In this document: piece after piece, positions 1-7,921 of the stretch
Layout: each line of letters opens with the position of its first letter
Position numbering within the stretch: the first letter of the stretch is position 1
NCBI RefSeq assembly: GCF_050947875.1
Contig: NC_134569.1
Span: forward strand, 264,969,600 to 265,033,599
DNA: 64,000 nucleotides
Source of the DNA: Dermacentor variabilis
Lineage: Eukaryota > Arthropoda > Arachnida > Ixodida > Ixodidae
Reading direction: 5' to 3'
Made by a program: the position numbers and the translations under genes
Notes under the pieces: model-generated
Seen by the model: the letters and a program-made list of their open reading frames with translations, nothing else
What the model was told of the DNA's origin: nothing
Databases searched by the model: none

Positions 1-845
1 CCTATTACTCCTTCGGTCGGACTCCTTTACCCTGTGGCGCCACCATCAACTCCTTTAGAAATTGTTGGGGTGGACCTTCTCGGCCCATTCCGGCGCTCAA
101 CAAACGACAACCGTTGGTTTATAGTCTGCTACGACCTACTGACGCGTTATGCTGAAACCGCAGCGATGCCACCGGCCACGGCTCTTCATGTTTCGAGCTT
201 CCTCCTGTCCTCTGTTATACTGCGTCATGGACCCCCCTCGTGTTATTGTAAGCTATAGTGGCCGCCAGTTCGTGGCCCATGTAGTCGAAGAGCTGTTGCG
301 TCCCTGTACTTGCCAGTCTCGCCAGGCGACCCCGTATCCCCCACCGACAAATGGTCTCGTCGAGCGTGCTAACAGAACTTTGACAGACATTCTTTCGATT
401 CTCGTCGATTCCAGGCACAATAATTGGGATGATATCTTCCCATTTATCACGTACGCCTGGAACACATCAAAGCATGAAACTAACGGCTACAGTCCTTTCT
501 ATCTTCTTTACGTCAGACCACGCCGCAGCTTCCTTGACACCATCCTTCCTTTTACTTCTCATGCGGACTCTTCTATTGCCGAGACTCTCGGCCGCGCTGA
601 GGAAGCACGCCGCACAGCTCTGCTCCGTACGTTGGCATCCCAGGACCGCTCCAAGATCAGCTACGATTCACGCTATAAGTATGTGTCCTACGACAAAGGG
701 GACATAGTATAGCTTTGGACACCACTTCCCAAGCGCGGCCTTTGCCAGAAGTTTCTGGCTCGTTACACCAGGCCTTTCGTCGTCACCAATTGCCTAAATG
801 ATGTGACTTCTTCGATTGCTCGTCTTCGATTGCTCGTCTCGTACC
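1..845 (+). pseudogene. Ty3/gypsy integrase remnant (element A)
   Basis: This is the integrase core and C-terminal part of a Ty3/gypsy Pol, already in progress at the window start. Frame 1 gives GLLYPVAPP, then the first catalytic Asp block (VGVDLLGPF), and runs to a TAG at 256. The reading then moves to frame 2 (from about 235), through NGLVERANRTL with the catalytic Glu kept, to a TAG at 710-712. Beyond that stop the same frame still encodes LWTPLPKRGLCQKFLARY, the C-terminal region before the GPY/F-like module. The second catalytic Asp appears lost: the expected SDRGR block reads SYSGR. The closest relative in the window is element B, which lies tail to tail with it. RNase H, RT and gag would lie to the left, outside the window. 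It is a dead copy with at least one frameshift and one in-frame stop. Confidence 0.9.
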
Positions 846-862
846 TACAAGAAACACCTATA

Positions 863-1396
863 TATGGTCTATACCGTGATTTCGTACCACTTATAAATAT
901 CAAACTTTGGCATACAACGTCCCAACAACACTAAACACGTATGAAAACACAACCAGTTGCAGTAAAAAACAGTTACGTTCTTTCTTTTGTTCTATTGTTT
1001 GCTAGTAAAAGATTCAATATCTTAAAATATCTACTATATATAACATATATGCTGCTTGCAAATCGGTTATTAAAAACATTAATTTTTTGCATCATTTTTA
1101 GAGTGTTTGTGTGAGTGTAAATATGCGGTACTATATGTCGAAATTTGCATATGCATTTTCATGTGCATCGTATTTCAAATGTATTTGTGTGATTTGTGAA
1201 TGTTATATTATGCATTGTGATCTGCATCTTTGTCATTTTTTTGTAACAGTGTATCTTAATACTTTTCCTCTGCGCTCTGTATAGCCGCTGCCATGTAACG
1301 GTTACCTGGGCCCCGTCAAGCCGTTTTTACGGCTTTTAGCCCAGCGGACCTTCCAGCTTATTGTGTGGTAAATAAACTTGAATTCGAATTTGAATT
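863..1396 (+). mobile_element. Non-LTR (LINE) 3' tail inserted in element A
   Basis: This AT-rich segment separates the integrase C-terminus at ~845 from its last ~25 codons at 1404-1487. It ends with a GC-richer stretch (1270-1365), a polyadenylation-like AATAAA near 1370, and short terminal repeats (GAATTCGAATTTGAATTTG) typical of CR1/L2-type LINE 3' ends. Possible imperfect duplication: GTCTATACCG near 868 and GTCTACCGG near 1405. No coding sequence was found in it. The family assignment is inference from the tail only. Confidence 0.5.
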
Positions 1397-1403
1397 TGTT
1401 TCC

Positions 1404-1487
1404 AATGTCTACCGGTCTAAGATGGCGCAGCTTGTTCACGTCGCCCCCCTAAAACGCTGTCATGGCCGTGACTCCGAGTGGACGTAA
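1404..1487 (+). pseudogene. Element A, Pol C-terminal end
   Basis: The frame reads YRSKMAQLVHVAPLKRC and ends at a TAA at 1485-1487. It aligns by eye with the end of element B's Pol (TQVAHVAWLKSC), so it is the last part of the element A Pol displaced by the inserted LINE tail. After the stop, ACTCACCCAGCGGGA matches the region downstream of the element B stop (ACTCGCCCAGTGGG), the pre-LTR segment. Confidence 0.7.
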
Positions 1488-1503
1488 CAGTTACTCACCC
1501 AGC

Positions 1504-1506
<3 letters not shown>

Positions 1507-1536
<30 letters not shown>
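1507..1536. repeat. (AT)15 microsatellite
   Basis: A pure alternating AT run of about 30 bp. It lies between the end of element A and the outer end of the element B 3' LTR. Confidence 0.97.
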
Positions 1537-1537
<1 letters not shown>

Positions 1538-1538
<1 letters not shown>

Positions 1539-1690
1539 TTACAAGCACGTGGAAAAGAGCTTTATTTCGGCGTGCAAGAGCAGGAACGGCAGGCTGCGAA
1601 CAACAGGACTGGCCGCTGCGCAGTCTTCGTTCTCCTCTTCCTTCCTCTTCTTGATCCCCGCATCCCTTTTGCGCGCTTCTACGTAACCTA
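1538..1690 (-). repeat. 3' LTR remnant of element B
   Basis: Read on the minus strand it starts GGTTACGTAGAAGCGCGC, matching the LTR start at 6536 (TGTTACGTG, AAGCGCG), after a purine-rich stretch (AGAGGTAGG). It continues to an AATAAA at ~1570 and ends at the TA microsatellite. The other LTR copy is too truncated to define exact borders. Confidence 0.6.
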
Positions 1691-1722
1691 CCTCTTGTCG
1701 CAGACAAAGCCCACTGGGCGAG

Positions 1723-2243
1723 TCAACTAGATTGTCGTGGCGTGCATGATTTCAACCAAGCGACATGCGCGACTTGTGTCCTAGCAGAACGTCTACCAGT
1801 GTTTATGAGGCGCGCGAAAGCATAGTTCACTTCGCTGACTTTGTCGATGACAATATACGGTCCATCGTAGTTTTCCAGCAGCTTTTGGCACAAACCGCGC
1901 TTCCTTGTGGGAGTCCAAAGCCAAACGAGATCACCAGGGTGATATGTAATAGGCCGATGTCGTGCGTCGTAGCGGGCTTTGGAGATTTCATGTGATGCCA
2001 AAGTCCGCAGAAGCGCAAGTCTCCGAGCCTCTTCAGCGAGGCACAGCGTATCGGCCGCTGTAGGTTTTCGTGGTGGTAAAAACGGAGGACAGTGTCGAGA
2101 GTATACAGGGGCGGCCGAGCATATAGAAGGAAGAAGGGGCTGCAGCCGGTTGTCTCGTGCTTGGCGGTGTTGTAGGCGTAAGTAATAAACGGTAGAACTT
2201 CATCCCAATTCTTGTGATTGGACGCAACATACATGGAAAGCAT
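1723..2243 (-). pseudogene. Element B integrase C-terminal half
   Basis: The minus frame starting near 2243 gives NWDEVLPFITYAYNTAKHET, the conserved post-catalytic helix of Ty3/gypsy integrases. It breaks near 2075 and continues in another frame (2001-1723) through GDLVWLWTPTRKRGLCQKLL and YDGPYIVIDKV, a GPY/F-like module, to TGA at 1723. It therefore contains one frameshift. It is separated from the catalytic core by a stop at 2256. Confidence 0.88.
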
Positions 2244-2255
2244 ATTCGTGATTGT

Positions 2256-3269
2256 TCAATTAGTGCGCACAGTGAGACCGTTCGTTTGCGGATGATACGG
2301 CGTCGGGTGCCTGAGGTGCGAGTTACATAAATATACAAGCTCTTCCACGATATCCGCCGTGAATTTACGTCCCCGGTCACTTATGATAACACCAGGCAGC
2401 CCATGTCGCAGGACAATAACGTGAAGTAAGAAGAGCGACACTTCGGTGGCAGTGGCTGATGGTATAGCCGCCGTCTCGCGATAGCGTGTGAAATAGTCGG
2501 CGCAGACAATTAGCCAGCGGTTCCCCTTAGATGACATTGAAAAAGGTCCTAAGAGATCAATTCCAACTAGCCGAAAGGGTGAGCTGGGAGGCGGCAAAGG
2601 TTGAAGGAGACCAGATGGGGCAGTGGTAGGGCGTTTCCGACGTTGGCACTGTATGCAGCAGGCGACATACAACTCAACCGAATGTCGCATCCGGGGCCCG
2701 TAAAAGTGTTCTTGAATGCGATAAACGGGGCGCACAGTGCCTAAGTTAGCAGAGGTAGGGTCATCGTGCATAGCCTGAAGGATTGCTGGCTGGAGACGCT
2801 CCGGCACCACTAGAATGAAGTGTGCAACCGTGCTTGAGTAGCTCCTCTTGTAGAGGAGCCGGTCACGTAGACAGTAGCTGCTTGTTGCACTTGAACGGGC
2901 AGAAGTGAAGAGTGGCTCCAATTTAGTGTGTGTCCGTTGTTCTGCTTTGAACGCATCGATATCTGGAAAATCGGATGTCACAGAAGCGACGAGATCATCA
3001 AAATCGTCTGCGTCGCAGTCCGTCGTGGTAAGCGGCATACGGGAAAGGCAGTCTGCGTCAGCATGTTTTCGGCCACTCTTGTAGGAAACAGTGAAGTTGT
3101 ATTCCTGCAACCTCAAAGCCCAGCGCGCAAGGCGACCACATGGGTCGCGAAGGTTCACGAGCCAGCACAGGGAATGGTGGTCTGTGACGACTAGGAATGG
3201 GCGTCCGTACAAGTACGAGCGAAATCGCTGTACTGCAAAGATTACAGCGAGGCATTCTTGCTCTGTCAC
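2256..3269 (-). pseudogene. Element B RNase H and integrase core
   Basis: A 337-residue open stretch. It covers the second half of RNase H (TEQECLAVIFAV with the catalytic Glu; TDHHSLCWL with Asp). It then has the HHCC zinc-binding region (His side degenerate; CCIQCQRRK intact), the first integrase Asp in GIDLLGPF and the second in ISDRGRKF. The third catalytic residue is lost: the expected TNGLTER reads TNGLTVR. The frame stops just after, at 2256. The first half of RNase H lies upstream in other frames. Strand transfer would be impossible with this integrase. Confidence 0.9.
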
Positions 3270-3372
3270 CGTGTAATTTCATTCAGGTTTGCCTAATGAG
3301 CGGCTTGCATAACCAATCACGTGCTGACGGTCGTCATAACGTTGGACCAAGACGGCGCGCAAACCGACGCCA

Positions 3373-4430
3373 CTAGCATCTGTGGATTTCTGTCGGCGCA
3401 GCAGGATTGAAGTGACGAAGGATAGGTCGGGAGGTCAGCAGGAACTGACGAAATGCAGACTCGCACTCGGGTGTCCACTCAAACCGTGCGTCTTTATGTA
3501 GGGGATTTGTCAGAGGATAAGCGACGTCAGCAAAACCAGGAATAAATCGGCGAAAGTAAGAGCAAAGACCCAGAAAACTACGACGTTGCTTCACTGACTG
3601 CGGTGCACTGAATGCCTGAACAGCTGCCGTCTTGAGGGGATCAGGCCGGATAGCGTCTTTGTCAACAAGATGACCCAGGACAAGGGTTTGACAGTCACCA
3701 AAGTTACATTTCTTGGAGTTCAGAACCAGGCCAGCGTTTTTGATGCCGTCGAGGTCAATATCCAGGCGCGTATTGTGCTCATTGAATGTGCGCCCGAATA
3801 TAACAACGTCGTCAAGACATCACATAGAGATGTTCCATTTTAACCCACACAGAATGGTGTCCATGAACCTTTCAAAGGTTGCTGGAGCGTTGCACAACCC
3901 AAATGGCATCACACTGAATTCGAATTAACCATCGGAATTATGAAGGCTGTTTTCTCCTTGTCTGCCGGGTGTATCGGGATTTGCCAGTATCCTGAGCGCA
4001 GGTCCACTAAAGAAAAATAAGAGGCCGAATGAAGGCAATCAATTGCATCATCAATTCGGGGCAGCGGGTAGACATCCTTCTTAGTCACGGCGTTAATTAT
4101 TCGAAAATCGACGCAAGATCTCCAGTTACCGTCTTTCTTTCTGAGGAGTATGACCGGAGCTGCCCAAGGACTCGAGGACACTTGTATTATCCCATTTTTC
4201 ATCATGTTACTCACTTGTTCCCTGCTTATCTTGCGCTCGTTAGGCGACACGCGATAAGGCTTTTGCCTGATCGGGCACGCAGATCCTGTATCGATAGTAT
4301 GGCGCGTTCGTGACTCGGGAATCGAGAATGCTTTGTCCGGCTGCGCAAAGACAAACACTGGCAGATGCTTAGAAAGCAGAAATAGACAGAAACTTTTTCT
4401 CTGAGATGTGGCGAAGGTCAGCAGGTTCAC
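3373..4430 (-). pseudogene. Element B reverse transcriptase
   Basis: From 4430 the minus frame covers the N-terminal RT blocks: PYRVSPNERKISREQV, WAAPVILLRKKDGNWRSCVDF and [13 protein letters not shown]. It fails at 3909, after KTAFIIP. A second frame holds FGLCNAPATFERF and then an in-frame TGA directly before CLDDVV (near 3815-3840), the catalytic YxDD box with Cys for Tyr. The thumb/connection (3594-3373: FLGLCSYFRRFIPGFADVAYPL) is in a third segment. At least two frameshifts and one stop. Confidence 0.9.
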
Positions 4431-5109
4431 ACGACGGGTCTGTTAGTACGGCTACGTACGAAGACGTGTATTGTGTAAAATAGGCGAGTTTCGAGCAGTC
4501 TGGAAGCAAGACGGGTTCTGTCAAGCAGTTGGCCGTCCACAAGCCAGCACACCCGCTGCCGATGGATACGACACAATGAGGGACAAAAACGTTCTTCTTC
4601 ACACAATTTAGATGCATTGGCTCTACGGAGGCATCGCAACTGTCTGGAACTTCACTGTGACATACAACCGGCACGCACACAGAGGTGGACGCAGACACAA
4701 CAGTATCTGCACGCACACAAAGTTCACCTTGACTGCAAGTCTCCTCTAAGAGCCCGGACGAAACATGGCCATCGACGCAAACTTCCCCCGTGCGACAATC
4801 AACGGTCGCACCACACTGCCGCAAAATGTCGATGCCCAAAATCACTTCGTGCGTCGATCGGAGAATTACTACAAGATCCATCACGAAAACTCCACCAGCC
4901 AAGGATACTTCAGCAGTGCACACACAAACAGGGCGCAGCGGCCCGCCGCTCACTCCACAAAATATTGCAGCCTGGTCCCACGGAAATACAACTTTGCGGC
5001 CTAAGCGACATTTCAAACCGAGACTCATTACGGATACAGTTGTCCCGGTACCCACTAAAGCCATTGTAGGAACACCATCAACGAGTACATGCACTTTGTT
5101 CTTAATCAT
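4369..5109 (-). pseudogene. Element B retropepsin-like protease and linker
   Basis: A 246-residue frame. Near residue 18 it has ALVGTGTTVSVMS, which fits the retropepsin active-site loop except that the catalytic Asp of DTG is Gly. EVILGIDIL around residue 90 is the conserved second part of the fold (ILG motif). The rest is a Cys-rich linker before RT. The preserved frame together with the D-to-G change suggests decay by point mutation after insertion. It overlaps the start of the RT frame by about 60 bp. Confidence 0.82.
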
Positions 5110-5154
5110 AGAAACTGCAGGGGCATTTCTGTCGATAGCACGTGTCGAGCGACC

Positions 5155-6477
5155 TCACCGCCATGGCCGCGCTAGCTGGTTTTGCGGTCGTGAAGGCGAG
5201 GAGGAGCGGCACACTGGCGATGGAGATTGACGTAAACGCGGTCCACGAGAAGTTGGCGGTGGCGTCAAACTCCTGTCAGATGCCGGCGAGCGGCTCCGAA
5301 AGCTTCTCTGCCAGTAATCGTTGCCGGGAGGGACGCCAGCTGACCAAGAGGTAGTGTACGGCTGTTGAGTTGTCCTCATAGGAGGTGTGGTCCTTGTTGA
5401 AGACCCAGATCGACGCTTCCACGTTGTTGGGCGACGATTGCGAAACCTCGCAATGTGGCCCCCGATACTGCATTGGAAACACACCGGCAGATCCCGCAAA
5501 TTTCGATGTTCTTCCACGTAGTCACACATGTTGCTGTCGACTGCATAGCCAGCGGGTGGGTCACATTCATCATGGCTAGGAACCGGCCGCCGAGAGGCGT
5601 GCGTGTGGCGAGGGCGTTGGTCGTAGTCATTATCTTGATAGCTGATGGTCGGTCTCGTTTGTGGGGTAGACCTATACACGATGGTCGCTGAGTGAACGGT
5701 GGGTTGCCATGCAAGCGAAACGGCCGTGTTTCTCATCTCGTGTGGTAAGTACGCACCAGTGATGCCGGGTGTGCAACGGTACATCTCTTCCCTATGGAGC
5801 AACTCTTCGCGAACAATCTGCCGCATTGTTCATGGAAGGTCAACACACGAGCTCGGGTGTACACTTGCCACCGTTGCGACATTAGCCAGGCGACCAAACT
5901 TCGATATTATCCGTCGCATCTTCATGGTCTCAAAGGTCCTGCAGTGGCGAATGAGGTCAGGCACGGAATCCAAGCTTTCCCTGCCGATCAAAAAGTTGTA
6001 GACGTCTTCGGCTATTCCTTACAACAAATGTCCAATTTTGTCATCTTCAGACATTTGAGAGTTGACTATTTTACACAGTTTCAGCACTTCTTCGATATAA
6101 GTCGTACAGGTCTCGCGGGGAATGTGAGCTCTTTGAGAAAGCGTCTGTTCAGCACGTTTCTGTTTTGCGCTAGAGTCTCCAAAACACGCTCTGAACTCCT
6201 CGACGAAAAGCTCCCATGAAGTGAGCGTGTATTCGTGATTCTCATAACAGACTAGGGCTGTATCGGTAAGGGAAAACACAACATTGGACAACTGTGCGGT
6301 CGAGTTCCAACCGCTAGACCGGCTCACCTTTCGGTAGTTCGTGAGCCACTCGTCGACATCTTCTCCGCCTTTTCCTCCTAAAGTGAGTGGCACCCGGTAG
6401 TATTGCGACGGAACACCAGGTGCTGGCCTTGAAGCCGCGTCAGATCCTTCGAGAATCTGGCAGTCGTATTCAGGCAT
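5155..6477 (-). pseudogene. Element B Gag (capsid and nucleocapsid)
   Basis: The frame starts at ATG 6477 (MPEYDCQILEG). It shows a retrotransposon capsid pattern (VDEWLTNYRKV, LTSWELFVEEFRACFGD) to a stop at 6019. A second frame from 5826 to 5155 carries the rest, with a zinc knuckle (CFQCSIGGHIARFR) whose final Cys is Arg. The tail is Arg/Ser/Pro-rich. One stop plus one frameshift break it, and the damaged CCHC finger would not bind zinc normally. Confidence 0.82.
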
Positions 6478-6532
6478 ATCAGGTTAGGGTGGTGTCAGGT
6501 AGGCTGCGTCCCTTTTACGCGCTTGAACACGT

Positions 6533-6536
<4 letters not shown>

Positions 6537-6605
<69 letters not shown>
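6537..6605. repeat. TA microsatellite, ~35 units
   Basis: A pure alternating TA run of about 69 bp directly outside the 5' LTR start of element B. A second TA run lies at the other end of the element (1507-1536), so B may have inserted into an existing TA tract. Confidence 0.97.
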
Positions 6606-6606
<1 letters not shown>

Positions 6607-6607
<1 letters not shown>

Positions 6608-6861
6608 GAGCAAAATGACGCCATCGGGCTGATGTCAGTATGCATCCAAAACCGCAAGATTGCCACGGCAGCGATTTGGGATGGCCTATCAGAATGCTGA
6701 CGTCCGTGTGATGATTGTGTACACTCTAAAAACAGAGTTCCGGGCACTCTTTGAGGGATTATCTGCTTGTCCCATATATCACTTTCTTTTCGAAAGTAGA
6801 ACGACCCTCTTTAAGAGAGCAGAATAATTCCTCGTGACAGTTTTATTATTCTACAGCAAGG
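6607..6861. other. No gene recognised
   Basis: Unique-looking sequence of mixed composition between element B and the degenerate repeat that hosts element C. No coding signal or RNA gene was found on either strand. Confidence 0.6.
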
Positions 6862-6914
6862 GAGTGCTAGTATTCTTCCGCAGAGTGCTAATACTCTCCC
6901 CACAAAGATAATAG
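6862..6914. repeat. Degenerate 20-24 bp tandem repeat, left part
   Basis: Imperfect copies of a motif like GAGTGCTAGTACTCTTCCCCA. The core GAGTGCTAGTACTC is nearly its own reverse complement. The array continues on the other side of element C (11021-11130), so C split it. Confidence 0.7.
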
Positions 6915-7308
6915 TGTGAGCGGCGCGCACTCTCATAACTTAGCCGTCACGCATTTTACGCCGACCTGTCAGGCAGCGTGCTCCACCGCCGCAATCCCGT
7001 AGATCACGAGACGCCCCGCATGGTACCTTGCTCCCCGCAAGAGACCCTTGAGTAAACACGAGGAAAGACTCATCGCACCGATGCCCTGCTATAGTTCCTG
7101 GGACTGTAAGAAGAGACCCACGAGTAGACACGGGGGTTCGAGCGAGGCGAGAGAGAGGAGCCGGAGGTCAGCCGAGCCGGAGAGACGGCACGGAGAGACG
7201 CACGAGAGACGCGGCGGAGGAAGGCAGCAACACGCTTCACGCAGACGCTCTGCAGATAATAAACAGTTTTCATTTGAGAAAGAATCTAGCCTTTTTCATT
7301 TGCTGACA
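6915..7308 (+). repeat. 5' LTR of element C
   Basis: 394 bp with TG...CA ends. AATAAA at 7258-7263, about 45 bp before the end, is a likely polyadenylation signal. No clear TATA box was seen. The final A of the LTR is the first base of an ATG that continues into the primer site. Confidence 0.95.
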
Positions 7309-7921
7309 TGGCGCAGTCGACAGGATCTGCAGACGGGTCTTTCCCGAACGAAGAACGAGCGGCCACCACGGAGCCCAGCAGAACGCCATCGGTGAGCTCG
7401 GAGTCGACATTCATCTATTCAAATCAACAGTCCGCGAAGTTCTGAGCGCCCTGAAAAAGCAACAGCTGACTGACGAGCTGAGAATGCGTGGACTTCCGTG
7501 CAGCGGCCGCAAGGACGATCTCGTGACCCGTCTCAAAGACGACAACACTCGCCTCCAGGCCTTGCTGGACACGTCCTCCGACTCAACGACCACCCAGACC
7601 GAAGCTGACGGCGACGACCACGAAAAGGCGGACTCAAAGGCGCCGGCTACGATCGAGAGTCTGCGTGCCGAGGTTGACCAACTGCGACGGCTTCTAACCC
7701 AGCAACGCGGGTCACACGCTACGAGTGACACAACGGGGGCACCGAAGCCAACGCAGGCGCAAGCTGGGGACGAAACGGGCTCCCAACGTTTCGACGGGAT
7801 CCACGCCCCCGCTACGGCAGTGAACCAACGGCCGGCAGAAGCCAACCGTGGCGCACCTCCACAGCCATCACCGGAGAGCACCACCGCCACAGCTCCAGAA
7901 GAGTACGCCAAGCATGACTGA
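7308..7921 (+). CDS. SAP-domain protein/N-terminal Gag of element C
   Basis: ATG 7308 opens frame 0 (MAQSTGSADGSF), which stops at 7443-7445. A second frame, open since ~7310 but without an early ATG, carries a SAP-like helix-turn-helix: LTDELRMRGLPCSGRKDDL, then VTRLKDD (7463-7541). Next come a heptad-like segment (IESLRAEVDQLRRLL) and a Pro/Ala-rich tail. The first ATG in that frame is 7484 and it ends with TGA at 7919-7921. SAP domains bind AT-rich scaffold-attachment DNA in other proteins; a role here in targeting or packaging is inference. The two parts probably belong to one protein broken by a one-base indel between 7400 and 7445. The stop overlaps the next ATG (ATGACTGA at 7914-7921), so the downstream frame could start by termination-reinitiation or be reached by frameshifting. 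Confidence 0.65.
7309..7326 (+). other. Primer binding site, tRNA-Ser type
   Basis: TGGCGCAGTCGACAGGAT directly follows the LTR. From remembered tRNA-Ser (acceptor end ...CGACUGCGCCA), the expected complement is TGGCGCAGTCGGTAGGAT: 16 of 18 match. tRNA-Ser priming is known in the 17.6/297 group of Ty3/gypsy elements. Confidence 0.75.

Larger units (their letters stand above)
1538..6536 (-). mobile_element. Ty3/gypsy retrotransposon, decayed (element B)
   Basis: An almost full-length minus-strand element: gag (6477-5155), protease (5109-4369), RT (4430-3373), RNase H/integrase (3269-2256) and integrase C-terminus (2243-1723). This is the usual PR-RT-RH-IN order of Ty3/gypsy. The left side is an LTR remnant (1538-1690) with an AATAAA. 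The right LTR is mostly deleted: only about 35 bp (6502-6536) matching the LTR start (TGTTACG, AAGCGCG, AAAAGGGA) remains before gag. Both outer ends touch TA microsatellites. Numerous stops, frameshifts and lost catalytic residues make it non-functional. Confidence 0.88.

Noticed and set aside
6387..6747. Frames rich in Ile-Tyr repeats near 6540 (also 1500 and 31300)
   Set aside because: They are translations of the TA microsatellites.
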